Positions 37,085 to 45,109 of a stretch of DNA of 64,000 bases are shown piece by piece (within the stretch, counting starts at the first letter, position 1; every line of letters starts with the position of its first letter). Origin of the DNA: Halodurantibacterium flavum. Its GTDB lineage: Bacteria > Pseudomonadota > Alphaproteobacteria > Rhodobacterales > Rhodobacteraceae. The DNA is taken from assembly GCF_042681825.1 (NCBI RefSeq), contig NZ_JBHUGH010000012.1, positions 1-64,000 of the forward strand. Reading direction: 5' to 3'. A program made the translations under genes and the position numbers. Under the pieces are notes generated by a model. It saw nothing but the letters and a program-made list of their open reading frames with translations, searched no databases and was not told where the DNA came from.

Positions 37085-37106
37085 GCCCCGGCCCACCGGC
37101 CGGGGC
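37085..37106. terminator. GC hairpin between the small gene and ilvE
   Basis: GCCCCGGCC (37085-37093) and GGCCGGGGC (37098-37106) form a perfect 9-bp stem with a CACC-type 4-base loop between two convergent genes. It lacks a T run on both strands. A bidirectional terminator is the simplest reading. Confidence 0.5.
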
Positions 37107-37112
37107 AAGCCC

Positions 37113-37982
37113 CTAGCTGCGGACATGCCTTTCGTACTGCTCGGCGATGTCGCGGGTCAGGGCGCCTACCTCGAAGGTGTAGTCGCCGATCTGCCCCACC
37201 GGGGTGACCTCGGCCGCCGTCCCCGTGAGCCAGCATTGCTCGAAGCCCTCAAGTTCTTGCGGGAGGATGTGGCGTTCATGCACCGCGACCCCCTTTTCCT
37301 TGAGCATCCGGATCACCGTCTGCCGCGTCAGCCCGTTCAGGAAGCAATCGGCGAGCGGCGTGTGGACCTCACCATCCTTGACGAAGAAGATGTTGGCGCC
37401 CGTCGCCTCGGCCACATAGCCGCGATAGTCGAACATCATCGCGTCGGAACAGCCCTTGGCTTCGGCCGCGTGCTTGGACATGGTGCAGATCATGTAAAGT
37501 CCCGCAGCCTTGGCCGCCGACGGAATCGTCTCGGGGCTGGGCCGTTTCCAGCGCGAGATGTCGAGCTTCGCGCCCTTCATCTTGGCGTCGCCGTAATAGG
37601 CACCCCATTCCCAGGCGGCGATCGCCATGCGGACAGGATTGCGGCTTGACGCCACGCCCATATCCTCACCGGCGCCACGGAACGCGACGGCCCGGACATA
37701 GGCGTCGCTGAACCCGTTCGCCTTCAGCACCTGGGTCTTGGCGGCCTCGATCTGGTCGACCGTCCACGGAATTTCCATGTCGATCAGCCGTCCCGAGGTC
37801 AAAAGCCGCTCCGAATGTTCGCGGCTGAGAAAGATCTTGCCGTTATAGGCGCGTTCGCCCTCGAATACCGAGCTTGCGTAGTGGAGCGCATGGGTCAGAA
37901 CATGTACATTCGCGTCGCGCCAGTCCACCAGCGCGCCATCCATCCAGATCTTTCCGTCCCGGTCATCGTATCGCCCGGCCAT
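37113..37982 (-). CDS. ilvE: Branched-chain amino acid aminotransferase
   Basis: PLP enzyme that interconverts leucine, isoleucine and valine with their 2-oxo acids, 289 residues, fold type IV. Motifs seen: VHVLTHALHYASSVFEGERAY at the N-terminus, RWKRPSPETIPSAAKAAGLY with the PLP-binding Lys, the EATGANIFFV segment, and GTAAEVTPV near the C-terminus. The ATG at 37982 has AGGAGG upstream; the longer frame beyond it is not conserved. It is divergent from petP, with an 8-bp inverted repeat between the two genes. Confidence 0.95.
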   Translation of the reverse strand: MAGRYDDRDGKIWMDGALVDWRDANVHVLTHALHYASSVFEGERAYNGKIFLSREHSERLLTSGRLIDMEIPWTVDQIEAAKTQVLKANGFSDAYVRAVAFRGAGEDMGVASSRNPVRMAIAAWEWGAYYGDAKMKGAKLDISRWKRPSPETIPSAAKAAGLYMICTMSKHAAEAKGCSDAMMFDYRGYVAEATGANIFFVKDGEVHTPLADCFLNGLTRQTVIRMLKEKGVAVHERHILPQELEGFEQCWLTGTAAEVTPVGQIGDYTFEVGALTRDIAEQYERHVRS

Positions 37983-38039
37983 CTCACGCCTCCTGTCCAG
38001 CCGCCGCTGGAATTTGTGATAATTTCCCACAAGGGACCG

Positions 38040-38065
38040 ATGCGGACATAAAATTGCGTCCGCAT
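38040..38065. promoter_or_regulatory. 8-bp inverted repeat between ilvE and petP
   Basis: ATGCGGAC (38040-38047) and GTCCGCAT (38058-38065) are exact reverse complements with a 10-base AT-rich spacer. It lies 57 bases upstream of ilvE and 88 bases upstream of petP. It could be an operator for PetP (MarR family proteins often bind their own promoters) or for another regulator. Confidence 0.45.
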
Positions 38066-38153
38066 GGGGTTTCGCTAGCAATTGATTCTTGGAAAGTCAA
38101 CAAGACTGACATAAAATCACCACAGAGGCCGATTTTCGATCATAGGATGTGCA

Positions 38154-38660
38154 ATGGCAGAAGGTGGTGCAGGCCCGGGCGGAGAGAGCCTTCTCTTTCT
38201 GACCGACGAACAGCTTCGCAAGGGGATCGAGGCGATGTTCTTTGCCTATCGCGGGTTCACGGCGGACCCGGACCGCATCCTTGAAAACCACGCCTATGGC
38301 CGCGCCCATCACCGCGCGCTGCATTTCATCCACCGAAGCCCCGGCACGACCGTCAACAACCTGCTCGCGATCCTTGGCGTGACCAAGCAGTCCCTGAACC
38401 GCGTGCTGCGTGCCCTGATCGAGGACGGGCTGGTCGAAAGCCGGGTCGGCCGCAAGGACAAGCGGGAACGCCACCTGTTCCTGACCGAACGCGGCGCCCA
38501 GCTTGAGCGGGAACTCTCCGATGCGCAGCGCGCGCGGATGCGCGCCGCCTATCGCGCGGCAGGGCCTGTTGCGGTGGCGGGCTTTCGTCAGGTACTTGAG
38601 GCGATGATGGACCCGGACCTTCGCCGACAGTATCAGACGATCAAGGACAGCAGCGCATGA
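38154..38660 (+). CDS. petP: MarR family regulator PetP
   Basis: A 168-residue MarR-type winged-helix protein. The recognition part is NNLLAILGVTKQSLNRVLRALIEDGLV, followed by the wing RKDKRERHLFLTERG. In Rhodobacter capsulatus the petPR pair lies upstream of the cytochrome bc1 genes, and PetR is needed for bc1 formation; the order and sizes match here. Its stop codon overlaps the petR ATG by four bases. The ligand of PetP is not known. Confidence 0.88.
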   Translation: MAEGGAGPGGESLLFLTDEQLRKGIEAMFFAYRGFTADPDRILENHAYGRAHHRALHFIHRSPGTTVNNLLAILGVTKQSLNRVLRALIEDGLVESRVGRKDKRERHLFLTERGAQLERELSDAQRARMRAAYRAAGPVAVAGFRQVLEAMMDPDLRRQYQTIKDSSA

Positions 38661-39370
38661 CGGAACCGCAGGCACATCTTCTGATCGTGGACGATGATGA
38701 GCGTATTCGAAAACTCCTCCAGAAATTCCTGATCCGGAACGGATTCCTTGTATCTGGCGCGCAGGATGCGGCGCAGGCGCGCAGGCTTCTCGGGGGGCTG
38801 GAATTCGACCTGCTGGTGCTCGACGTGATGATGCCGGGCGAGGATGGGATCACGCTGACACGCGCCTTGCGCGAAGTGATGGACACGCCGATCCTGCTCC
38901 TGACCGCCCGCAGCGAAACCGACGACCGGATCATGGGGCTGGAGGCCGGCGCCGACGATTATCTGGCCAAGCCCTTCGAGCCGCGCGAACTGCTGCTGCG
39001 GATCAATGCGATCCTGCGGCGCGTCCCGCAGCCGCGCCCGGCGGCGGATGGTCCGCGCGTGCTGCATCTTGGCGCGATCCGCTATGACGTGGACCGGGGC
39101 GAATTGTGGCAGGGCGAGGCGCCGGTGCGGCTGACCGCCACGGAATCCGCGCTCATGCGGATTTTCGCCGCCAAGCCGAACGAGGCCGTCAGCCGCATCC
39201 AGCTGGTCGAGGATCTGGGCCGGGACCGCGGAATGGCCGGCGATCCCGCCCAGGAACGGGCGGTGGACGTCCAGATCACCCGCCTGCGCCGCAAGATCGA
39301 GGCCGACCCGAAACAGCCGCGTTACCTTCAGACCGTGCGCGGCTCTGGATACATGCTTTCGCCAGATTGA
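38657..39370 (+). CDS. petR: OmpR-family response regulator PetR
   Basis: A 237-residue two-component response regulator. The receiver domain has Asp12 and Asp13, phospho-acceptor Asp56 in VLDVMMPGEDG and Lys105 in LAKPFEP. The C-terminal winged-helix DNA-binding domain ends in VDVQITRLRRKIEADPKQPRYL in the usual OmpR style (VRGSGYML follows). No cognate kinase is adjacent, as in R. capsulatus. Unlike the R. capsulatus arrangement, the cytochrome bc1 genes do not follow; purU does. Confidence 0.92.
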   Translation: MTEPQAHLLIVDDDERIRKLLQKFLIRNGFLVSGAQDAAQARRLLGGLEFDLLVLDVMMPGEDGITLTRALREVMDTPILLLTARSETDDRIMGLEAGADDYLAKPFEPRELLLRINAILRRVPQPRPAADGPRVLHLGAIRYDVDRGELWQGEAPVRLTATESALMRIFAAKPNEAVSRIQLVEDLGRDRGMAGDPAQERAVDVQITRLRRKIEADPKQPRYLQTVRGSGYMLSPD

Positions 39371-39440
39371 CGAAATGCGTCGCTTTCAGGCTTGCAAAAG
39401 CCTAAATTTCTGCCAGATTTGGCAGCGAACATCATTTCGT
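39370..39440 (+). promoter_or_regulatory. Potential three-way-junction RNA leader of purU
   Basis: Three perfect complementary pairs nest in 71 bases. An outer 8-bp stem joins ACGAAATG (39370-39377) and CATTTCGT (39433-39440). A first inner hairpin pairs AGGCTT (39388-39393) with AAGCCT (39398-39403) around a GCAA loop. A second pairs CTGCCA (39410-39415) with TGGCAG (39420-39425) around a GATT loop. The purU AAAGG ribosome binding site lies just outside. This could be a regulatory RNA, possibly folate- or formate-related given the gene. The pairs could also be DNA operators; see the promoter-like boxes listed next. Confidence 0.4.
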
Positions 39441-39447
39441 GTATACA
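39419..39447 (+). promoter_or_regulatory. Sigma-70-like promoter boxes before purU
   Basis: TTGGCA (39419-39424) and TATACA (39442-39447) are separated by 17 bases, near the sigma-70 consensus. Transcription would start about four bases before the purU ATG and would exclude its ribosome binding site, which weakens this reading. The alternative is that transcription enters from petPR and the region acts as RNA. Confidence 0.3.
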
Positions 39448-39457
39448 AAGGCGCGCC

Positions 39458-40342
39458 ATGACTGCTTTCGTCCTGACTGTCCAGTGCATCTCTCGCCGCG
39501 GGATCGTCGCCGCCATTTCCGGCTATCTTGCCAAGAACGGCTGCAACATCACCGACAGCGCCCAGTTCGATGACGCCGTCACCGGCAATTTCTTCATGCG
39601 CACCACCTTTGTCGCGGAAACGGGCGTTGATCTTGACGCGCTGACCAAAGGCTTTGCGCCGGTCGCGGAAGAGTTCGACATGACGTGGGAATTTCACGAT
39701 GCCCGCAGCAAGATGAAGGTCTTGCTGATGGTGTCGAACTTTGGCCATTGCCTGAACGACCTTCTCTATCGCTGGCGGATCGGGGGCCTGCCGATCGACA
39801 TCGTGGGCGTCGTGTCGAACCACATGACCTACCAGAAGGTGGTCGTGAACCACGACATTCCGTTCCACCACATCCGCGTCACCAAGGAGAACAAGCCCGA
39901 GGCCGAGGCGCGGCTCATGTCCCTGATCGAGGACAGCGGGGCGGAACTGGTCGTGCTCGCGCGCTACATGCAGGTGCTGTCCGATGAGATGTGCCGCAAG
40001 ATGTCGGGCCGGATCATCAACATTCACCACTCGTTCCTGCCGAGCTTCAAGGGCGCGAACCCCTACAAGCAGGCCTATGAGCGCGGGGTCAAACTGATCG
40101 GCGCCACGGCGCATTACGTGACCGCCGATCTGGATGAGGGCCCGATCATCGAACAGGACACGGTGCGCATCACGCACGCCCAGTCGCCGGACGACTATGT
40201 CAGCCTTGGCCGCGATGTCGAGGCGCAGGTGCTGGCGCGGGCCGTTCACGCCCATATCCACCACCGGGTGTTCCTGAACGGAAACAAGACGGTGGTCTTC
40301 CCGGCCAGCCCCGGGTCCTACGCGTCCGAGCGTATGGGCTAG
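39458..40342 (+). CDS. purU: Formyltetrahydrofolate deformylase
   Basis: Hydrolyses 10-formyl-THF to THF and formate, balancing the one-carbon pool. The 294-residue length is typical. The N-terminal ACT domain (LTVQCISRRGIVAAISGYL) is followed by the formyltransferase-like catalytic domain with RIINIHHSFLPSFKGANPY, carrying the conserved Asn-His, and with ATAHYVTADLDEGPIIEQ, carrying the catalytic Asp. The ATG at 39458 has AAAGG six bases upstream. The frame extends upstream into the leader, but no family sequence is there. Confidence 0.95.
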   Translation: MTAFVLTVQCISRRGIVAAISGYLAKNGCNITDSAQFDDAVTGNFFMRTTFVAETGVDLDALTKGFAPVAEEFDMTWEFHDARSKMKVLLMVSNFGHCLNDLLYRWRIGGLPIDIVGVVSNHMTYQKVVVNHDIPFHHIRVTKENKPEAEARLMSLIEDSGAELVVLARYMQVLSDEMCRKMSGRIINIHHSFLPSFKGANPYKQAYERGVKLIGATAHYVTADLDEGPIIEQDTVRITHAQSPDDYVSLGRDVEAQVLARAVHAHIHHRVFLNGNKTVVFPASPGSYASERMG

Positions 40343-40378
40343 TTGCAAGCGCGACCCGACGCGTCTAATCTTTTGCCC

Positions 40379-41314
40379 ATGACGACGGCGCTTCTGACGC
40401 ATGGCGATTGCCTGAAACACCTGACGCCGCCGGGCCACCCCGAACAGGTGGCCCGTCTTGATGCCGTAATGGCCGCGTTGCAGGCACCCGAATTTGCCGC
40501 GCTTCAGCGGATCGAGGCGCCGCTGGCCGATATAGGAGAGGTATTGCGCGTCCATCCGGCGCATTATCTGGCCGAGGTCAAGGCCGCCATCCCCGCCGGC
40601 GGGAACGCCAGCCTCGATGAGGACACGCATCTCTCGCCCGGATCGCTCGACGCGGCGCTGCGCGCGGTCGGGGCGGCCACACTGGGGGTCGATCTGGTGG
40701 TGGCCGGGCAGGCGCGCAACGTCTTTTGCGCAACCCGCCCCCCCGGCCATCACGCCGAGACCGCCCGCGCCATGGGGTTCTGCCTGTTCGGGACGGCCGC
40801 CATCGCGGCCAAACGCGCGCTGGATCATCACGGGCTTTCGCGGGTCGCCGTTGTGGATTTCGACGTCCATCACGGCAACGGAACGCAGGACCTTCTGTGG
40901 AATGAACCGCGCGCGCTCTTCATCTCGTCGCATCAGATGCCGCTTTACCCCGGAACCGGCGCGCCGGACGAACGGGGGGCCCATGACAACGTCCTGAACC
41001 TGCCCCTGGCCGACGGAAGCGGCGGCGCGGAAATGCGGCGGGTTTATCAGGAAATGGCGCTGCCCCGACTTGCCGATTTTGCGCCGGAGCTCATCATCAT
41101 ATCTGCCGGGTTCGACGCCCATCGCGCCGACCCGCTGGCAGGTTTGGCCTGGGACGAAGACGATTTTGCCTGGCTGACCGGGCAGATCTGCGATGTGGCG
41201 GAACGGACGGCCTCGGGCCGGGTGGTCTCGACACTCGAGGGAGGGTATGATCTGGACGCGCTGGCGGCAAGCGTCGCGGCCCATGTCCGGATTTTGATGG
41301 AGCGTAACGAATGA
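40379..41314 (+). CDS. Histone deacetylase family protein
   Basis: A 311-residue zinc-dependent deacetylase of the HDAC/AcuC/polyamine deacetylase superfamily. Motifs seen: RPPGHHAE with the His pair, VVDFDVHHGNGTQ with zinc ligands Asp and His, SSHQMPLYPGTG, SAGFDAHRADPL with the third zinc ligand Asp, and LEGGYD. Bacterial members act on acetyl-polyamines or acetyl-lysine; the substrate here is unknown. The start at 40379 was chosen because the conserved part begins there. It couples to xseB by an ATGA overlap. Confidence 0.92.
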   Translation: MTTALLTHGDCLKHLTPPGHPEQVARLDAVMAALQAPEFAALQRIEAPLADIGEVLRVHPAHYLAEVKAAIPAGGNASLDEDTHLSPGSLDAALRAVGAATLGVDLVVAGQARNVFCATRPPGHHAETARAMGFCLFGTAAIAAKRALDHHGLSRVAVVDFDVHHGNGTQDLLWNEPRALFISSHQMPLYPGTGAPDERGAHDNVLNLPLADGSGGAEMRRVYQEMALPRLADFAPELIIISAGFDAHRADPLAGLAWDEDDFAWLTGQICDVAERTASGRVVSTLEGGYDLDALAASVAAHVRILMERNE

Positions 41315-41553
41315 CTGACCAGAAGCCCGTGGCTGACATGACCTTCGAAGAGGCGATGGGTGAATTGGAACGCGTCGTGGCCGCGCTGGAGCAGGGCAAC
41401 GTCCCGCTGGAACAATCGATCGCGCTTTACGAACGCGGCGCCACGCTGCGCAAACATTGCGAAGACCGCCTGCGGGCCGCCGAGGAAAAGGTCGAAGCCA
41501 TCCGCCTGGCCGAGGGGAAACCCGCCGGCCTCGCACCTGCCGACGGGCTCTGA
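41311..41553 (+). CDS. xseB: Exodeoxyribonuclease VII small subunit
   Basis: An 80-residue subunit of the single-strand DNA exonuclease VII. The family signature is FEEAMGELERVVAALEQGNV followed by PLEQSIALYERG and CEDRLRAAEEKV. The gene is flanked by overlaps with the deacetylase (ATGA) and ispA (TGATG). The large subunit xseA is not in the window, which is normal. Confidence 0.95.
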   Translation: MTDQKPVADMTFEEAMGELERVVAALEQGNVPLEQSIALYERGATLRKHCEDRLRAAEEKVEAIRLAEGKPAGLAPADGL

Positions 41554-42419
41554 TGTTCGGCGCGGCACTGGCTGCGGCGGCAGCGCAGGTGCAGGACCGG
41601 CTGGCGCAGGCCATGGCCACTCTTCCCGACCAGCCGGTCTCTCATGCGATGCGCTATGCGGTGGCGGGCGGTAAGGGCGTGCGGGGCTTTCTGGTGCTGG
41701 AAGGCGCGCGCCTGCATGACGCCCCGCCCGAAGCGGCGCTGGCCGCCGCCGCGGCGGTCGAGGCGCTGCACGCCTATTCCCTTGTCCATGACGATCTCCC
41801 GGCCATGGATGACGACGACCTGCGGCGCGGCCAGCCCACCGTCCATGTGAAATGGGATGAGGCGACGGCCATCCTGGCGGGGGACGCGCTCCAATCGCTC
41901 GCATTCGAGCTTTTGACCGAGCCCGTCATTGGCCCGGCCGACATCCGCATCGCCCTGCTGCGCGGTCTTGCGGGGGCCGCCGGCGCCCGCGGGATGGTCC
42001 TTGGGCAGGCGCTCGACATCGCGGCGGAAACGGCGCCCGCCCCGCTGACGCTCGAGGAGATCACGGAACTGCAATCAGGCAAGACCGGCGCCCTGATCCG
42101 CTGGTCGGCCGAGGCCGGGCCGATCATCGCCGGCGCCGATCCGTCATCACTTGGAAACTATGCCGATGCGCTGGGGCTTGCCTTTCAGATCGCCGATGAC
42201 ATCCTTGACGTGGAGGGCGATCAGGAAACCGCCGGCAAACGACTGCGAAAGGATGCCGCGGCGGGCAAGGCTACTTTTGTCTCGCATCTGGGGCTGGAAG
42301 GGGCGCGGCGCCGCGCGGCCGAACTTGTCGCATTGGCCGAGGCCGCCCTCGACCCGTATGGCAGCCGCGCCGAGACACTGCGCGAGGCGGCCCGCTTTGT
42401 AATTGCCCGCAGGAACTAG
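41553..42419 (+). CDS. ispA: Polyprenyl (farnesyl/geranyl) diphosphate synthase
   Basis: Builds farnesyl (or geranylgeranyl) diphosphate from IPP and DMAPP. The 288-residue protein has the first aspartate-rich motif in SLVHDDLPAMDDDDLRRG, the GGKGVRG substrate-binding segment, the ELQSGKTGALIR segment, and the second aspartate motif AFQIADDILD. The ATG at 41553 overlaps the xseB stop (TGATG). The next gene, dxs, starts 12 bases on, so isoprenoid precursor and chain synthesis are co-expressed. Chain length cannot be fixed by eye, but the sequence context suits FPP synthase. Confidence 0.93.
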   Translation: MFGAALAAAAAQVQDRLAQAMATLPDQPVSHAMRYAVAGGKGVRGFLVLEGARLHDAPPEAALAAAAAVEALHAYSLVHDDLPAMDDDDLRRGQPTVHVKWDEATAILAGDALQSLAFELLTEPVIGPADIRIALLRGLAGAAGARGMVLGQALDIAAETAPAPLTLEEITELQSGKTGALIRWSAEAGPIIAGADPSSLGNYADALGLAFQIADDILDVEGDQETAGKRLRKDAAAGKATFVSHLGLEGARRRAAELVALAEAALDPYGSRAETLREAARFVIARRN

Positions 42420-42431
42420 GAAGGCTCCGCG

Positions 42432-44351
42432 ATGACCGATCGACCCAAGACGCCGCTGCTCGACCGGGTACGCCTGCCCTCGGACCTCAAGGACCTGTCC
42501 GACCGCCAACTGCGCCAGCTTGCCGACGAATTGCGGGCCGAGACGATTGCGGCGGTTTCGGTCACGGGCGGGCATCTTGGCGCGGGTCTGGGCGTGGTCG
42601 AACTGACGGTCGCCATTCATGCGGTCTTTGACACACCGCGCGACAGGCTGATCTGGGACGTGGGCCATCAGTGCTATCCGCACAAGATCCTGACGGGCCG
42701 GCGCGACCGCATCCGTACCCTGCGTCAGAAAGACGGGCTGAGCGGGTTCACCAAGCGCTCCGAATCACCCTTCGATCCGTTCGGGGCGGCGCACAGCTCC
42801 ACCTCCATCTCGGCGGCGCTCGGCTTTGCGATGGCCCGGGAACTGGGGGCGACGGATGTCGGCGACGCCATCGCCGTCATCGGCGACGGCTCGATGAGCG
42901 CGGGCATGGCCTATGAGGCGATGAACAACGCCGGCCATCTGGGCAAGCGCCTGATCGTCATCCTGAATGACAACGAGATGAGTATCGCGCCCCCGGTCGG
43001 CGCGATGTCTGCCTATCTCTCGCGGCTCTATGCGGGCGCGCCGTTCCAGGATCTCAAGGCCGCCGCGAAAGGCGCGGTCAGCCTTTTGCCCACGCCGCTG
43101 CAGGAAGGGGCGCGGCGCGCCAAGGAAATGATCAAGCACCTTGCCGTGGGCGGGACCCTGTTCGAGGAGCTGGGCTTTTCCTATGTCGGGCCCATCGACG
43201 GGCATGACCTCGACCAGCTTTTGCCAGTGTTGTGGACGGTGAAGTCACGGGCCGAAGGTCCGATCCTCATTCACGCGATCACCCGCAAGGGCAAGGGCTA
43301 TGCCCCGGCCGAGGCCGCCGCCGATCGCGGCCATGCAACCAACCAGTTCAACGTGCTCACGGGTGAACAGAAAAAGGCACCCTCGAACGCGCCGTCCTAT
43401 ACCAAGGTCTTTGCGACCTCGCTGATCCAGGAGGCCGAGCGCGACGACAGGATCGTCGCCGTGACGGCGGCGATGCCCGACGGGACGGGGCTCAACCTCT
43501 TTGCCGAGCGGTTTCCGCGCCGCTGCTTTGATGTGGGGATCGCAGAACAGCATGGCGTGACCTTTTGCGCGGGGCTTGCGGCGGGGGGGATGAGGCCCTT
43601 TTGCGCGATGTATTCCACCTTCCTGCAGCGCGGCTACGATCAGGTCGTGCACGACGTCGCGATCCAGCGCCTGCCGGTGCGCTTTGCCATCGACCGCGCG
43701 GGGCTGGTCGGCGCCGATGGCGCGACCCATGCGGGCAGTTTCGACGTGGCCTATCTCTCGAACCTGCCAGGTTTCGTGGTGATGGCTGCATCGGATGAGG
43801 CCGAGCTGGTCCATATGGTCGCGACCGCGGCGGCAATCGACGACCGGCCCAGCGCGTTCCGATTTCCCCGCGGGGAAGGCGTGGGCGTCGAGATGCCCGA
43901 GCGCGGCACCCCGCTTGAGATCGGTCGCGGCCGTATCGTCCGCGAAGGCGGCCGTGTGGCGATCCTGTCGCTTGGCACCAGACTGTCCGAGGTTCTGAAG
44001 GCCGCCGAAAATCTGGCCCAGCGCGGGCTGGCCCCGACCGTCGCCGACGCGCGCTTTGCCAAACCCCTGGACCGTGACCTGATCCTGCGGCTTGCGCGCG
44101 AACATGAGGTGCTGATCACCGTCGAGGAAGGCGCGATCGGCGGGTTCGGCAGCCATGTCGCGCAGCTTCTGGCCGAGGCGGGGATGTTCGACCGGGGGCT
44201 CTGCTATCGCTCTATGGTGCTGCCGGACATCTTCATCGATCAGGCCAGCCCCGCCGACATGTATGCGGTCGCCGGCATGAACGCCCCGCAGATCGAGGCC
44301 AAGGTGCTGGAGGTTCTGGGCGTGACGCTGGCGGGCGAACGCCGCGCCTGA
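42432..44351 (+). CDS. dxs: 1-deoxy-D-xylulose-5-phosphate synthase
   Basis: ThDP enzyme for the first step of the non-mevalonate isoprenoid pathway (pyruvate plus glyceraldehyde-3-phosphate). The 639 residues carry the N-terminal VGHQCYPHKILTGRRD, GAAHSSTSISAALGFA, the ThDP motif GDGSMSAGMAYEAMNNAG, the DNEMSIAPPVGA segment, and the transketolase-like C-terminal part with GIAEQHGVTFCAGLA and ATHAGSFDVAYL. RBS AGGAAGG precedes the ATG. It follows ispA in the same operon. Confidence 0.97.
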   Translation: MTDRPKTPLLDRVRLPSDLKDLSDRQLRQLADELRAETIAAVSVTGGHLGAGLGVVELTVAIHAVFDTPRDRLIWDVGHQCYPHKILTGRRDRIRTLRQKDGLSGFTKRSESPFDPFGAAHSSTSISAALGFAMARELGATDVGDAIAVIGDGSMSAGMAYEAMNNAGHLGKRLIVILNDNEMSIAPPVGAMSAYLSRLYAGAPFQDLKAAAKGAVSLLPTPLQEGARRAKEMIKHLAVGGTLFEELGFSYVGPIDGHDLDQLLPVLWTVKSRAEGPILIHAITRKGKGYAPAEAAADRGHATNQFNVLTGEQKKAPSNAPSYTKVFATSLIQEAERDDRIVAVTAAMPDGTGLNLFAERFPRRCFDVGIAEQHGVTFCAGLAAGGMRPFCAMYSTFLQRGYDQVVHDVAIQRLPVRFAIDRAGLVGADGATHAGSFDVAYLSNLPGFVVMAASDEAELVHMVATAAAIDDRPSAFRFPRGEGVGVEMPERGTPLEIGRGRIVREGGRVAILSLGTRLSEVLKAAENLAQRGLAPTVADARFAKPLDRDLILRLAREHEVLITVEEGAIGGFGSHVAQLLAEAGMFDRGLCYRSMVLPDIFIDQASPADMYAVAGMNAPQIEAKVLEVLGVTLAGERRA

Positions 44352-44497
44352 CCCGCGCCCCCCCAACCGCCGCGTCGAACCCGCGTCTTGGCCGGCCCTT
44401 GAAGCGCCGGTTTACATCGCCACATTGGCAGGTCTAGAACACCGCAGGGTCGCGGGCCTGCCGCGCCATCAGGCGAAACAAGACGCAAGGGAAGTCC

Positions 44498-45109
44498 ATG
44501 TCCATCCATCTGCATCCGCGTGATCTTCCCGACGATCTGGATCTTGGCCCCGTGGTCGCAATCGATACCGAGACGATGGGTCTCAACCCGCATCGCGACC
44601 GGCTCTGCCTCGTGCAATTGTCGTCGGGTGACGGGACGGCGCATCTGGTGCAGATCGAACGCGGCCAGCAAGAGGCGCCCAATCTCGCCCGGATGCTTGC
44701 CGATCCGGCGGTGCTCAAGCTCTTTCACTTCGGGCGGTTCGACATAGCGGCGCTTTACCACGCGTTCGGGGCCCTTGCCGCGCCGGTCTACTGCACCAAG
44801 ATCGCATCCAAGCTCATCCGCACCTATACCGACCGGCACGGGCTGAAATACCTGCTTCAGGAACTGCTGGAGGTGGATATCTCCAAACAGCAGCAGACCT
44901 CGGACTGGGGCGCCGAAACGCTCAGCGAGGCGCAAAAGGCCTATGCGGCGTCGGACGTGCTTTATCTTCACCGGCTCAAGGCGGAACTCGACCTGCGGCT
45001 GGAACGCGAGGGACGGATGGATGTCGCGCAGGCCTGCTTCGACTTCCTGCCCACCCGCGCCCGGCTGGACCTGACCGGCTGGCCCGAACTCGACATCTTT
45101 GCCCACTGA
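44498..45109 (+). CDS. Ribonuclease D-like 3'-5' exonuclease
   Basis: A 203-residue short RNase D-type exonuclease of the DEDDy class, lacking the HRDC domains of E. coli Rnd. Exo I is AIDTETMGL with Asp23 and Glu25; Exo II is around FHFGRFDIAALY; and Exo III is KAYAASDVLYLH, with Tyr and Asp. It probably trims tRNA or other RNA 3' ends. The start has AAGGGAAG upstream. Its stop codon overlaps the kdsD ATG (TGATG), so the two are coupled and head the LPS gene run. Confidence 0.92.
   Translation: MSIHLHPRDLPDDLDLGPVVAIDTETMGLNPHRDRLCLVQLSSGDGTAHLVQIERGQQEAPNLARMLADPAVLKLFHFGRFDIAALYHAFGALAAPVYCTKIASKLIRTYTDRHGLKYLLQELLEVDISKQQQTSDWGAETLSEAQKAYAASDVLYLHRLKAELDLRLEREGRMDVAQACFDFLPTRARLDLTGWPELDIFAH

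Noticed and set aside
38154..39370. petPR as an ordinary MarR/two-component defence or efflux system
   Set aside because: The overlap, sizes and sequences fit the known petP-petR pair better, and no efflux genes are adjacent.
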